Assembly (NCBI GenBank): GCA_046728075.1
Contig: JBKPDV010000059.1
Span: 1-13,712, forward strand
Length of the DNA stretch: 13,712 nt
From: JBKPDV01 sp046728075
Lineage (GTDB): Bacteria; Acidobacteriota; Thermoanaerobaculia; UBA5066; Gp7-AA6
Reading direction: 5' to 3'
Shown here: positions 1 to 5,530 of the stretch, piece by piece
How the letters are laid out: each line of letters begins with the position of its first letter
How positions within the stretch are numbered: position 1 is the stretch's first letter
Translations under genes and position numbers: made by a program
The notes under the pieces: generated by a model
Seen by the model: only the letters and a program-made list of their open reading frames with translations
Database searches by the model: none
Told to the model about the DNA's origin: nothing

Positions 1-307
1 GCAGGATTCCACAGCGCCGGTATCCAACGTCCGAGCCTGTCTCGGCGGTGAGCTCCTGCGCCCAGCGCGCGTGAAGAGCCCGGCTCTCGAGAGCCAAATC
101 GAAAAACGTGCCGGGTTCCTCCGCTTCGATCTGCGGACTCAGGAGCCCGGCCGCCGCGCTGGAGGACTCCGCTCCGGGCTGCACCCGCTCGACCACCGCC
201 ACCGTTCGGCCTCGGCCCGCAACCTCACGCGCGATCGCGCATCCAATCAGTCCTCCGCCCACGATGACGACGTCGTAACGGGAGGCGTTTCTGCTGCGGG
301 TCACCAT
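1..307 (-). CDS. ThiO-like FAD-dependent oxidase, N-terminal part (runs off left edge)
   Basis: The minus strand from ATG at 307 stays open to the window edge for 102 codons. It begins MVTRSRNASRYDVVIVGGGL and continues IGCAIAREVAGRGRTVAVVE. This is a classic FAD/NAD-binding beta-alpha-beta fold: GGGLIG at about residues 17-22, with an acidic residue ending strand 2. The following AGAESSSAAAGLLSPQIEAE-type stretch (serine/alanine-rich, then G-L-L-S-P-Q) is typical of the DAO family, in particular glycine oxidase ThiO, which oxidises glycine to iminoglyoxylate for thiamine thiazole synthesis. D-amino-acid dehydrogenases and sarcosine-oxidase-like enzymes share this N-terminus, so the substrate is inferred. 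The start overlaps the stop of the upstream gene (ATGGTGA, TGA at 301-303), suggesting translational coupling. The catalytic C-terminal part is outside the window. Confidence 0.85.
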   Translation of the reverse strand, partial: MVTRSRNASRYDVVIVGGGLIGCAIAREVAGRGRTVAVVERVQPGAESSSAAAGLLSPQIEAEEPGTFFDLALESRALHARWAQELTAETGSDVGYRRCGIL

Positions 308-810
308 TTGCGCTTCGGGTGGCTCGCGAAGTACTCCTCCAGCGCGCGGCTGACCAGACGCGCGGAGACGTAGGCGGCCGCTCCCCCGGCCAACGCCGTC
401 AGGAGGGGGGCGAAATCGGATCGTGACGCAAGCGCGCTCCGAGCCGCGCGTCCCGCTCCCCGGCGCAGAGCAGCGGCCCCGCTGGCGATCAGCAGAGACG
501 CCGCCGCCGCGACCCCGCGTTCCACGATCGTCGTGGGCCGGCGCCGCGCAAGCGCGATGGACTGCGCGAGGCGGTTCAAGGAAAGCGCCTGAAAGGAAAG
601 GTCCGCCGCGGATGCGAGCCGGGGAAACAGCGGCTCGCCGGCGGAGGCGACCGCTCCGACTGCCGCGCAGCGCCAGGCCACGCGCTTCGTCAGCCGGCGG
701 ACGACCTCCCCGTCGGACGACCGCGGATGGCGCGAGCGGACGCGCTCGACCTCGCGAGCCACCCGGGCGTCCTCTTCGAGCAAGACCGTTCGCGCGAGGG
801 TTTCGTACAT
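301..810 (-). CDS. Small unknown protein with hydrophobic helices, upstream of ThiO-like gene
   Basis: I do not recognise this protein. From ATG at 810 it is 169 residues, beginning MYETLARTVLLEEDARVARE. AGGA lies 8 bases before this ATG. An alternative ATG at 840 would add ten residues and has no obvious ribosome site. The N-terminal third is charged. The middle (about 55-90) and the C-terminal half hold alanine/leucine-rich segments that could be membrane helices or a packed helical bundle: VAAAASLLIASGAAALRR and FAPLLTALAGGAAAYVSARL. The C-terminus is basic (HPKRKW). The helical, Ala/Gly-rich pattern distantly recalls EcsC/DUF697-type proteins, but that is a weak guess. Its stop overlaps the ThiO-like start, so the two are probably one transcript. 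The opposite-strand frame over the same bases is Arg/Pro-rich and looks like a shadow. Confidence 0.65.
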   Translation of the reverse strand: MYETLARTVLLEEDARVAREVERVRSRHPRSSDGEVVRRLTKRVAWRCAAVGAVASAGEPLFPRLASAADLSFQALSLNRLAQSIALARRRPTTIVERGVAAAASLLIASGAAALRRGAGRAARSALASRSDFAPLLTALAGGAAAYVSARLVSRALEEYFASHPKRKW

Positions 811-819
811 GGGAAGAAT

Positions 820-850
820 CCTATAGGACTTGCCTCTCATCAGCTTTCAA
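820..850 (-). promoter_or_regulatory. Possible promoter for the 301-810 gene
   Basis: On the minus strand TTGAAA (850-845) is followed after 19 bases by TATAGG (825-820), about ten bases before ATG 810. The spacer is longer than the usual 17 and the -10 is imperfect. The -35-like box sits just before the heptamer repeat arm that starts at 852. Confidence 0.25.
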
Positions 851-851
851 G

Positions 852-957
852 AGTCGGTAGTCGGTAGTCGATAGTCGGTAGAAGAGATTGGCCACTGACT
901 CAATGCAGGCGAATTCTGCCGAACCCACTACCGACTACGGACTACCGACTACCGACT
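852..957. repeat. Inverted pair of heptamer arrays (AGTCGGT)4, site A
   Basis: The left arm 852-881 reads as four AGTCGGT heptamers plus AG, the third being AGTCGAT. The right arm 928-957 is its reverse complement, also four units; its third unit read back is AGTCCGT. The arms match at 28 of 30 positions, and both mismatches fall in the third unit. The loop is 46 bp. The element lies between divergently transcribed genes. Confidence 0.9.
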
Positions 958-994
958 TCTGACTCGCGACATCGGAATTCCTATCGCCCCTGCG

Positions 995-1000
995 TGTTAT
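995..1000 (+). promoter_or_regulatory. Candidate -10 box for the cyclophilin gene
   Basis: TGTTAT lies 32 bases before the GTG start and 20 bases before the ribosome site. I see no convincing -35 at the usual spacing, so this is tentative. Confidence 0.3.
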
Positions 1001-1032
1001 CTTTCCGCGTGTTCTACTCGAAAGGAGATTGC

Positions 1033-1662
1033 GTGAAAAAAGCCGCCCTGGCCTTGCTGCTGGCCTGCGCCCTTCCGGTCTTCGCCGCGCCGGCCCCGGC
1101 CAAGAAGGCCGCCGGAAAGGAAAAAAAGATGACGACGCCCCGCGACTACGCCAACACTCTGGTCACGCTTCAGACCGATCTCGGGGACATCACGATCAAG
1201 TTTCTTTACGACAAAGCCCCGAAGCACGTGGAAAACTTCGTCGACCTGGCCGCGAGCGGCTTCTATGACGGAGTAATGTTTCACCGGGTAATCCCGGGCT
1301 TCATGATCCAGGCGGGCGATCCGCAGACAAAGAAGCCGGAGGATCCGATGCACCCCTATGGCACCGGCGGCAACGTCGTCAACGGACGCGAGGCGCGTCT
1401 GAAGGCCGAGTTCAACGATACCCCCCACAAGCGGGGGATCGTTTCGATGGCGCGGGCGGCCGACCCCAACTCGGCGTCATCCCAGTTTTTCATCGTCGTC
1501 AAGGATTCCAACTTCCTCGACAACCAGTACTCCGCCTTCGGTGAAGTGGTCTCCGGAATGGAAGTCGCGGACAAGATCGCCGCGACTCCGCGCGGAGCCA
1601 ATGACCGCCCGACGACGCCCATCCACATCAAGAAGGCCGTCGTCACGCAGCCCAAAGGATAG
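1033..1662 (+). CDS. Secreted cyclophilin-type peptidyl-prolyl cis-trans isomerase
   Basis: This enzyme catalyses cis-trans isomerisation of X-Pro bonds, here probably in the periplasm. I chose GTG 1033 because AAAGGAG (1021-1027) lies 5 bases upstream and the product (209 residues) then begins with a Sec signal, MKKAALALLLACALPVFAAP. Cleavage is likely near VFA-AP. LLAC at 9-12 resembles a lipobox but lies very early in the hydrophobic core. A Lys/Ala linker follows, then the cyclophilin barrel. Active-site signatures visible are FHRVIPGFMIQAGDP (Arg, Phe, Met, Gln), a GGNVV loop, GIVSMARA, SSQFFI, and YSAFGEVVSGMEV. Length and motifs match single-domain bacterial PpiA/PpiB-like enzymes. An in-frame ATG at 1129, preceded by AAAGGA, could give a signal-less form (see findings). 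The next plus-strand gene follows after a repeat element, so co-transcription is uncertain. Confidence 0.93.
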   Translation: MKKAALALLLACALPVFAAPAPAKKAAGKEKKMTTPRDYANTLVTLQTDLGDITIKFLYDKAPKHVENFVDLAASGFYDGVMFHRVIPGFMIQAGDPQTKKPEDPMHPYGTGGNVVNGREARLKAEFNDTPHKRGIVSMARAADPNSASSQFFIVVKDSNFLDNQYSAFGEVVSGMEVADKIAATPRGANDRPTTPIHIKKAVVTQPKG

Positions 1663-1666
1663 TTGC

Positions 1667-1736
1667 GACGGGGGGACGGGGTGACGGGGAGACGGGGGTC
1701 ATCGAGCTTTTCCCCCTGTCTCCCCGTCCCCCCGTC
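1667..1736. repeat. Inverted octamer arrays (GACGGGGN)4 / 3, site B
   Basis: The left arm 1667-1698 is four exact 8-bp periods: GACGGGGG, GACGGGGT, GACGGGGA, GACGGGGG. The right arm 1713-1736, read on the other strand, is GACGGGGG, GACGGGGA, GACAGGGG, i.e. the same series minus one unit. The loop is about 14 bp. The element begins four bases after the cyclophilin stop. In RNA it would form a strong G/C hairpin, but no U-tract follows, so terminator function is only possible. Confidence 0.9.
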
Positions 1737-1777
1737 CTTGTCTCGAGCTGGCGGACGATTCTTTCGCCACTGATTCT

Positions 1778-2758
1778 GTGACAGCCAAACTGTTTCCTGA
1801 GGAGTACGCGGGCCTCGCTGCCCTGGCGAGCCGCACCCATCACGAGCCGGTCGACGTCGAGATCCTTCCTGGAGACGTCGGGCGGCGACGCTATCTCCGG
1901 CTCCATCTGACGGGCGGCAAGACGGTCCTCGGCGTCGCCTATCCGCCGGAAGAGACGGATTCCCGCCTTCGTTGGAACGCGGCCCGCGCTCACCTGCGAG
2001 AGCGTTTGCGCGTCCCGCTTCTGATTGCCGACGATCAGCAGGGGCACCAGTTGGTCGAGGACTTCGGACGCACGGATCTGGCGGGGTTGCTGGCGGAGAG
2101 ACCGCAGGAGCGCGCTGTCTGGCTCGATCGGGCCGCAGCGGGGGCTTGCGCCTTCGCGGAGATGACGGACCCGGGCATCAATCCGCCCTTCGACGCTGCC
2201 TTCTTCCGCCGCGAGCTCGATCTGGCGCGCGAGGCGGTCTTCGACCTCTGGCTGAAGCAACCACTTTCCGACGACGACCGCGAGGCCCACGATCTCTGGG
2301 CCGATTCGCTCGCACGCGAGATTTCCACGCACCCGCGCGTCGTTTGTCATCGCGACTATCACGGGAACAACCTCTTTCCCGCGGGCGCAGAGGTGGGGGC
2401 CATCGACTTTCAGGATCTGCGATCCGGTCCCGACTCCTACGATCTGTCGTCCCTGCTGTGGGAGCGAACCACGCTCGACTGGATGACCGGAGAGCTCGCG
2501 CAGGCCGTCGTCGGCGCGTTCGTTGGGCGCCGCGAGCTCGACCCGAAAGCCTTCCAGGCTCGTTTCGATCGAGTGCTGCTTCAGCGCGCGTGGAAAGTCT
2601 GTGGGACGTTCGCGCGGGCCGTTTCGCAGGGACGGGGCGAGGCTTATCGCCGGTACCTTCCCGCGGAGATCCGCCTGGTCGGGCGCCTGCTCCGGCAGGA
2701 GGTGCCGGATAGCTCATTTCGCCGGGTCTACGACGCCCGCCTCGGGGTGTTAAGCTAG
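1778..2758 (+). CDS. AmgK-like cell-wall sugar kinase (APH family)
   Basis: The 326-residue protein is an aminoglycoside-phosphotransferase/choline-kinase fold protein. It shows the Brenner catalytic loop VCHRDYHGNNL at about residue 189 (HxDxxxxN) and the metal-binding AIDFQDLRSGPDSYDLSSLL at about 207-227. The IDFQD..GP..YDL pattern is the hallmark of AmgK, the anomeric N-acetylmuramate/N-acetylglucosamine kinase that works with MurU to recycle peptidoglycan sugars to UDP-MurNAc. Family members are about 330-360 residues, so this is full length. MurU is not in the window, and phosphorylation of another sugar cannot be excluded. The GTG start has no clear Shine-Dalgarno; no better in-frame start is visible. 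tatA follows after 21 bases and probably shares the transcript. Confidence 0.82.
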   Translation: MTAKLFPEEYAGLAALASRTHHEPVDVEILPGDVGRRRYLRLHLTGGKTVLGVAYPPEETDSRLRWNAARAHLRERLRVPLLIADDQQGHQLVEDFGRTDLAGLLAERPQERAVWLDRAAAGACAFAEMTDPGINPPFDAAFFRRELDLAREAVFDLWLKQPLSDDDREAHDLWADSLAREISTHPRVVCHRDYHGNNLFPAGAEVGAIDFQDLRSGPDSYDLSSLLWERTTLDWMTGELAQAVVGAFVGRRELDPKAFQARFDRVLLQRAWKVCGTFARAVSQGRGEAYRRYLPAEIRLVGRLLRQEVPDSSFRRVYDARLGVLS

Positions 2759-2779
2759 ACGCCCGCTAAGGAGATACCG

Positions 2780-2959
2780 ATGTTTGGCTCACTCGGGCTT
2801 CCGGAGCTGCTGGTCATTTTTCTCATCGTGATCGTCATTTTCGGAGCCGGCAAGCTGCCGCAGCTCGGGAAGGGTTTGGGCGACGGAATCCGCAACTTCA
2901 AGAACTCGCTGAAAGGCGACGAGCCGAGGAACCCGCCGCCCCCGCCGCCAAAAAGCTGA
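2780..2959 (+). CDS. tatA: TatA/E-type twin-arginine translocase subunit
   Basis: This short gene encodes 59 residues: MFGSLGLPELLVIFLIVIVI, then FGAGKLPQLGKGLGDGIRNF, then KNSLKGDEPRN and a proline run. It is a textbook TatA: a short N-terminal stretch with L-P-E-L, one membrane helix (about 8-21), the FGxGKLP hinge, and an amphipathic helix (LGKGLGDGIRNFKNSLKG). It forms the pore-side component of the Tat pathway, which exports folded proteins across the inner membrane. An excellent AAGGAG (2768-2773) lies 6 bases before the ATG. The tail is short and ends in a PPPPPP stretch. Its TGA stop lies inside the first unit of repeat site D. TatC is not in the window; orphan tatA genes are common. 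Confidence 0.95.
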   Translation: MFGSLGLPELLVIFLIVIVIFGAGKLPQLGKGLGDGIRNFKNSLKGDEPRNPPPPPPKS

Positions 2960-3126
2960 CAGCTTTCAGCTTACGGCTCACAGCACTCCTCCAGGTGTCC
3001 TTCTCCAAGATCCGTATTCCGGTTGGCTCGCGGTATCTATATCAGAATTGACATAACGCAGAGTCGAAGCCCTTCGGCAACAGCAGGCTCCGTCTGGCTG
3101 AAAGCTGTCAGCCGTACGCTGCCAGC
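2955..3126. repeat. Inverted heptamer arrays (GCTNNCA-like), site D
   Basis: The left arm 2955-2984 reads GCTGACA, GCTTTCA, GCTTACG, GCTCACA, GC. The right arm 3099-3126, read on the minus strand, is GCTGGCA, GCGTACG, GCTGACA, GCTTTCA. The cores 2955-2970 and 3097-3112 are a perfect 16-bp inverted repeat. The arms exactly bridge the two convergent genes: the tatA TGA is inside the first unit, and the last base of the right arm is the first base of the opposing TAG. It could act as a bidirectional terminator. The roughly 110-bp loop holds no gene I can see. Confidence 0.85.
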
Positions 3127-3380
3127 TACTTCTTCTTCGCGATATCCGGACTGACGCCGCTTCTCTCCCGCGGCAGGCGGATGTTCAGGATCCCAACTTT
3201 GTTGCGCAGCGTGTTGCGGTGGATTCCGAGCGAGTTCGCGGCTCGGCCGAGATTGCCGGACGAGCGCTTCACCGCACCGACGATGTATTTCTTTTCGAAC
3301 TCTTTCTTGGCGAGGTCCAGGCTGATGCCGTGGGCCAGAAGTTCATCGATGATTTGCTGAAGCTGCCCGTCCAGGTTCAC
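3126..3380 (-). CDS. Small Fis-family helix-turn-helix DNA-binding protein
   Basis: I place the start at GTG 3380 because GGAGGA lies 5 bases upstream and the 84-residue product then matches a compact Fis-type domain. An upstream-extended frame would add 42 basic residues from AT-tract DNA and looks non-coding. The protein has an N-terminal helix (NLDGQLQQIIDELLAHGISL), a linking helix (AKKEFEKKYIVGAVKRS), and the helix-turn-helix GNLGRAANSLGIHRNTLRNK at about 42-61. This is the same arrangement as Fis and the C-terminal domain of NtrC-type activators (L..A...LGI.R.TLR.K). There is no AAA+ or receiver domain, so it probably acts as a nucleoid-type or small transcription regulator. Targets are unknown. 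It is convergent with tatA and has its own upstream AT-rich region. Confidence 0.85.
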   Translation of the reverse strand: MNLDGQLQQIIDELLAHGISLDLAKKEFEKKYIVGAVKRSSGNLGRAANSLGIHRNTLRNKVGILNIRLPRERSGVSPDIAKKK

Positions 3381-3565
3381 GACGATCCTCCGCGAGAGAA
3401 ATTTCGGAAGAGAAGGCGCGGATCTTAGCAGAGGAATCGTTGATCGGGTAGCGGCCTTACGAAATTTTTTTTCGAACGCGCATCGCAAATTTTTGTTGCG
3501 GACCACGCGTGAAGTGAGCGACGGGATTAAAGAAAAATTTTTTCGTGCCAGAGGCCAACAGCGCC
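3381..3565. other. AT-tract-rich upstream region of the Fis-type gene
   Basis: This stretch has three A/T tracts unlike the rest of the window, at about 3462-3472, 3487-3494 and 3533-3543, all of A-then-T form. Such tracts bend DNA and are typical of Fis/nucleoid-protein regulatory regions. On the minus strand TAAGAT (3427-3422) is a possible -10 without a good -35. No gene is supported here. Confidence 0.4.
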
Positions 3566-3596
3566 AAAAAAAGAAGAGGCGCAGGACGCGCCTCTC
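3566..3596 (-). terminator. Rho-independent terminator of the PASTA-rpe-bamD-3636 operon
   Basis: On the minus strand AGAGGCGC pairs with GCGCCTCT (3595-3588 with 3582-3575) around a 5-base loop, followed after two bases by a run ending in seven T (3572-3566). It lies 40 bases past the stop at 3636 and has a classic intrinsic-terminator form. Confidence 0.85.
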
Positions 3597-3635
3597 CGAA
3601 TGTTTTTTGGACGAGCGGCCTCCGGCCGCGAAGAG

Positions 3636-4556
3636 TTACTTCACCTCGACCTCGTCTCCCACTTCGATCAAGTGAGCGGAGTCCGTCACTCGGGCGATCG
3701 CCCAACGATCGCCGACGAAGAGGACACCGACCTCTCCGAGGTACGTCCGGGGGACCACGACACCCTCCTCTGGCGCGATATTGACCCAGTAAGAGCCGAC
3801 GGGCCTCAAACCAAAGGCCGAGCCGACGGAATACCGAAAGACGGTGAGGAAGTCGCCGGGCTGGACGCCGTTGGCGACGCCGAGGTCGATCATCACGGTC
3901 GTGTCGGCGCCGACTGCGATGATGCCGTCACGGGTAAAAACAACGCGGCCGGTCGGCTTTCCCGTCGGGGGATCGCCCGGTTGAGCCAGCGGAGTCCTGC
4001 GCGCGAGTGGAATGGGAATCGGCTCGAACTTCTTCAGGGAAGCTCCCAGGGGGATGTCGGTGCAGGCGTTGATGACCCGGACGATTGCCGTCCGAGGCTC
4101 GACGCTCTGCACGACCGCGCGGCCCCGGTATTGATAAAGACGGCCCATGCTCCTGCCGTTGACCGGATGGAAAATCTCCTGCTCCGCGGTGATCAGCCAG
4201 TAGGGGTCGCCGATTCGCAGGCCTCTGTCGTAACCGCCGGTGACATAGAGCAAGTCGCCCGTCATGTAATCGACTTGAGACTGGACGTTCTCGGCGCTGT
4301 GAACCTCGAGCGGGAAGGTTTCGTTCAAATCACCCAGGTAGCCGAAGCAATAGAGGTCGCTCTCGAAGCCGACCGGCTGAGGCGCCGACTCGCTGGGGAT
4401 GACGGCGGCGGAAGGCTCCACCCGAACGACCGTCGAGGTCTCCCGAGTCGTTACGGTGGTCTTCCCCTGGATCGCCGGCTGTCGAGTCTGCGCCGATGCC
4501 AAACAGGCCAGCGCGAAGCCGAGGCCGAAAAGAGGACCCGTTGGCCGGAGGCGCAT
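3636..4556 (-). CDS. Secreted two-module beta-rich protein of unknown function
   Basis: I cannot assign a function. The 306-residue product starts with a Sec signal (MRLRPTGPLFGLGFALACLA, likely cut after ASA at about residue 22). A polar Thr/Ser-rich linker follows to about residue 60. Two similar modules come next. One (about 97-180) contains YVTGGYDRGLRIGDPYWLIT and ends PLGASLKKF. The other (about 215-306) contains MIDLGVANGVQPGDFLTVFR and ends SAHLIEVGDEVEVK. The pattern G..rGl..GD...v...... G...V..v....A...v......i..GD.v resembles the C-terminal domain of FlgT and similar envelope beta-barrels. Two cysteines (near CFGYLG and NACTD) could form a disulfide. AAGGAG lies 7 bases before ATG 4556. 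It is the last gene of the bamD operon, 47 bases after bamD, so a role in the outer envelope is plausible. Confidence 0.82.
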   Translation of the reverse strand: MRLRPTGPLFGLGFALACLASAQTRQPAIQGKTTVTTRETSTVVRVEPSAAVIPSESAPQPVGFESDLYCFGYLGDLNETFPLEVHSAENVQSQVDYMTGDLLYVTGGYDRGLRIGDPYWLITAEQEIFHPVNGRSMGRLYQYRGRAVVQSVEPRTAIVRVINACTDIPLGASLKKFEPIPIPLARRTPLAQPGDPPTGKPTGRVVFTRDGIIAVGADTTVMIDLGVANGVQPGDFLTVFRYSVGSAFGLRPVGSYWVNIAPEEGVVVPRTYLGEVGVLFVGDRWAIARVTDSAHLIEVGDEVEVK

Positions 4557-4570
4557 GGGGACGCTCCTTA

Positions 4571-4591
4571 AAATATATGGCGAAATTCGCC
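4571..4591 (-). terminator. Possible weak attenuator between bamD and the 3636 gene
   Basis: GGCGAA and TTCGCC (4579-4591) form a near-perfect palindrome around one base. On the minus strand an A/T-rich stretch (ATATATTTT) follows. The stem is short and the U-tract impure, so this might tune rather than end transcription into the next gene. Confidence 0.3.
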
Positions 4592-4603
4592 CGATACCTT
4601 AAA

Positions 4604-5530
4604 TTACTCGCTCTTGCCGCGGCTGTCAACGGAGGCGGAGGCGGAGGGCTTGGGCGGGGCCTTTCCACCCCGCGCTTTCTTGGCATATTCGCTGCCCGGA
4701 AACTCCGCAATCAGGCGGGCCAGGTAGCGTTCCGCCTCCTTTTGGCGGCCGAGCCTCTTGAGAACCTGGGCGGAGTAAAAGAAGAGCTTGTCGCGCCCCG
4801 CATACTCGGAAAAGCGTTCTTCCACGATGGTGAACCGGGCAAGGGCCGCTCCCGGAGATCCTTTGCGCATATAGAAGAAGCCCACCAGGAACTCATGCTC
4901 GGCCAGAACGTCCGTCAGCCTTCGGATCCGCTCCCGAGCCTGAGAGGTGTAGAGCGAGTTGGGAAACTCCCGGAGCAGCGCGTCGTACTGCGAAATCGCT
5001 TCACGGGTCGATGTTTGGTCCCGGTCCGGCTTCTCGTGCTCCTTGTCGTAGCAGACAGCGAACTGGTAGCGGGCGTAGTCTCGTTGGGGCGCGCCCGGAT
5101 ACCGGTTCAGATAATCGCGGTACCGGAACCGCGCTTCCGTATAGCTGGCGGCGCCCCCCTGGCGGAAGTAGGAATCGGCAACCAGGAGCAGAGCCTCACG
5201 CCCCTGAGTGTCGTTGGGATAGGTCTCGAATACGAAATTCAGGTACTTGCGGCCGAGGTCGTAATGCTTCTTCGCCAGAAGGGCCTTCCCCTTCTCGAAG
5301 AGCGTCTCTTTCGGAGTGGCCAGCAGCTCCTGCGTGAGCTTGTCGGGCTTCTTGGGACCGCTGCTCGCGCAGCCGGCCATCAAGACAAGCGCGATGCCGA
5401 CCGCTCCGGCTCGCAAGATCGATTTCCGCGTGGACAGCAGACGGGGGGACTGGCGGCCTGGGGGACGGGATGAGCTGACGCCGAGTTCCCACTCCCCGTC
5501 CCGTCTCCCCGTCCCCCCGTCCTGTTTCAT
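4604..5530 (-). CDS. bamD: BamD-type outer-membrane assembly lipoprotein
   Basis: BamD is the essential TPR lipoprotein of the BAM complex, which inserts beta-barrel proteins into the outer membrane. The lipobox is LMAGC followed by ASSG. The mature protein contains five TPR-like units: LFEKGKALLAKKHYDLGRKY, then REALLLVADSYFRQG, YARYQFAVCYDKE with the long linker PDRDQTSTREAISQYDALLR, EFPNSLYTSQARERIRRL, and EFLVGFFYMRKGSPGAALAR onward. The C-terminal tail is Lys/Pro/Ser-rich. ATG 5530 overlaps the rpe stop (TGATG), which favours coupled initiation, but it puts about 50 residues before the Cys, far longer than usual. TTG 5416 would give a normal lipoprotein signal (RAGAVGIALVLMAGC). The extra leader is translated repeat sequence (site C). 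The true start is unresolved; the family call is firm. Confidence 0.9.
   Translation of the reverse strand: MKQDGGTGRRDGEWELGVSSSRPPGRQSPRLLSTRKSILRAGAVGIALVLMAGCASSGPKKPDKLTQELLATPKETLFEKGKALLAKKHYDLGRKYLNFVFETYPNDTQGREALLLVADSYFRQGGAASYTEARFRYRDYLNRYPGAPQRDYARYQFAVCYDKEHEKPDRDQTSTREAISQYDALLREFPNSLYTSQARERIRRLTDVLAEHEFLVGFFYMRKGSPGAALARFTIVEERFSEYAGRDKLFFYSAQVLKRLGRQKEAERYLARLIAEFPGSEYAKKARGGKAPPKPSASASVDSRGKSE
5440..5521. repeat. Degenerate inverted octamer arrays (GACGGGGN), site C, in the bamD leader
   Basis: The left side 5440-5471 reads GACGGGGG, GACTGGCG, GCCTGGGG, GACGGGAT. The right side, read on the minus strand from 5521, is GACGGGGG, GACGGGGA, then GACGG and GACGGGGA. The outer units pair perfectly and the inner ones are decayed. 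It uses the same unit as site B, about 3.8 kb away, and lies between the coupled ATG and the lipoprotein signal of bamD. Confidence 0.75.

Noticed and set aside
423..860. Plus-strand frame opposite the 301-810 gene
   Set aside because: Very Arg/Pro-rich, typical of antisense shadows in GC-rich DNA, and it ends within the site A repeat.
852..3126. CRISPR-like interpretation of the regular repeats
   Set aside because: Units are 7-8 bp with no spacers, and arms face each other. There are no cas genes. The pattern is tandem-inverted, not repeat-spacer.
3381..3506. N-terminal extension of the Fis-type protein to 126 residues
   Set aside because: The extension is basic, irregular and derived from AT tracts. 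GTG 3380 has GGAGGA at ideal spacing and gives a normal compact Fis-type protein.
3600..4571. A 323-codon plus-strand frame opposite the 3636-4556 gene
   Set aside because: Composition is Asp/Arg/Gly-rich with no fold pattern. It also runs through the intrinsic-terminator side of the operon and lacks a ribosome site. The minus frame has a signal peptide and AAGGAG.
4496..5473. A 325-codon plus-strand frame opposite bamD
   Set aside because: The minus strand encodes recognisable TPR/BamD sequence with a lipobox. The plus frame is low-complexity and has no initiation signal.
1667..5521. IS or MITE ends formed by the shared GACGGGG arrays at sites B and C
   Set aside because: No transposase or target-site duplication is seen between or around them, and the intervening 3.8 kb is ordinary genes on both strands.
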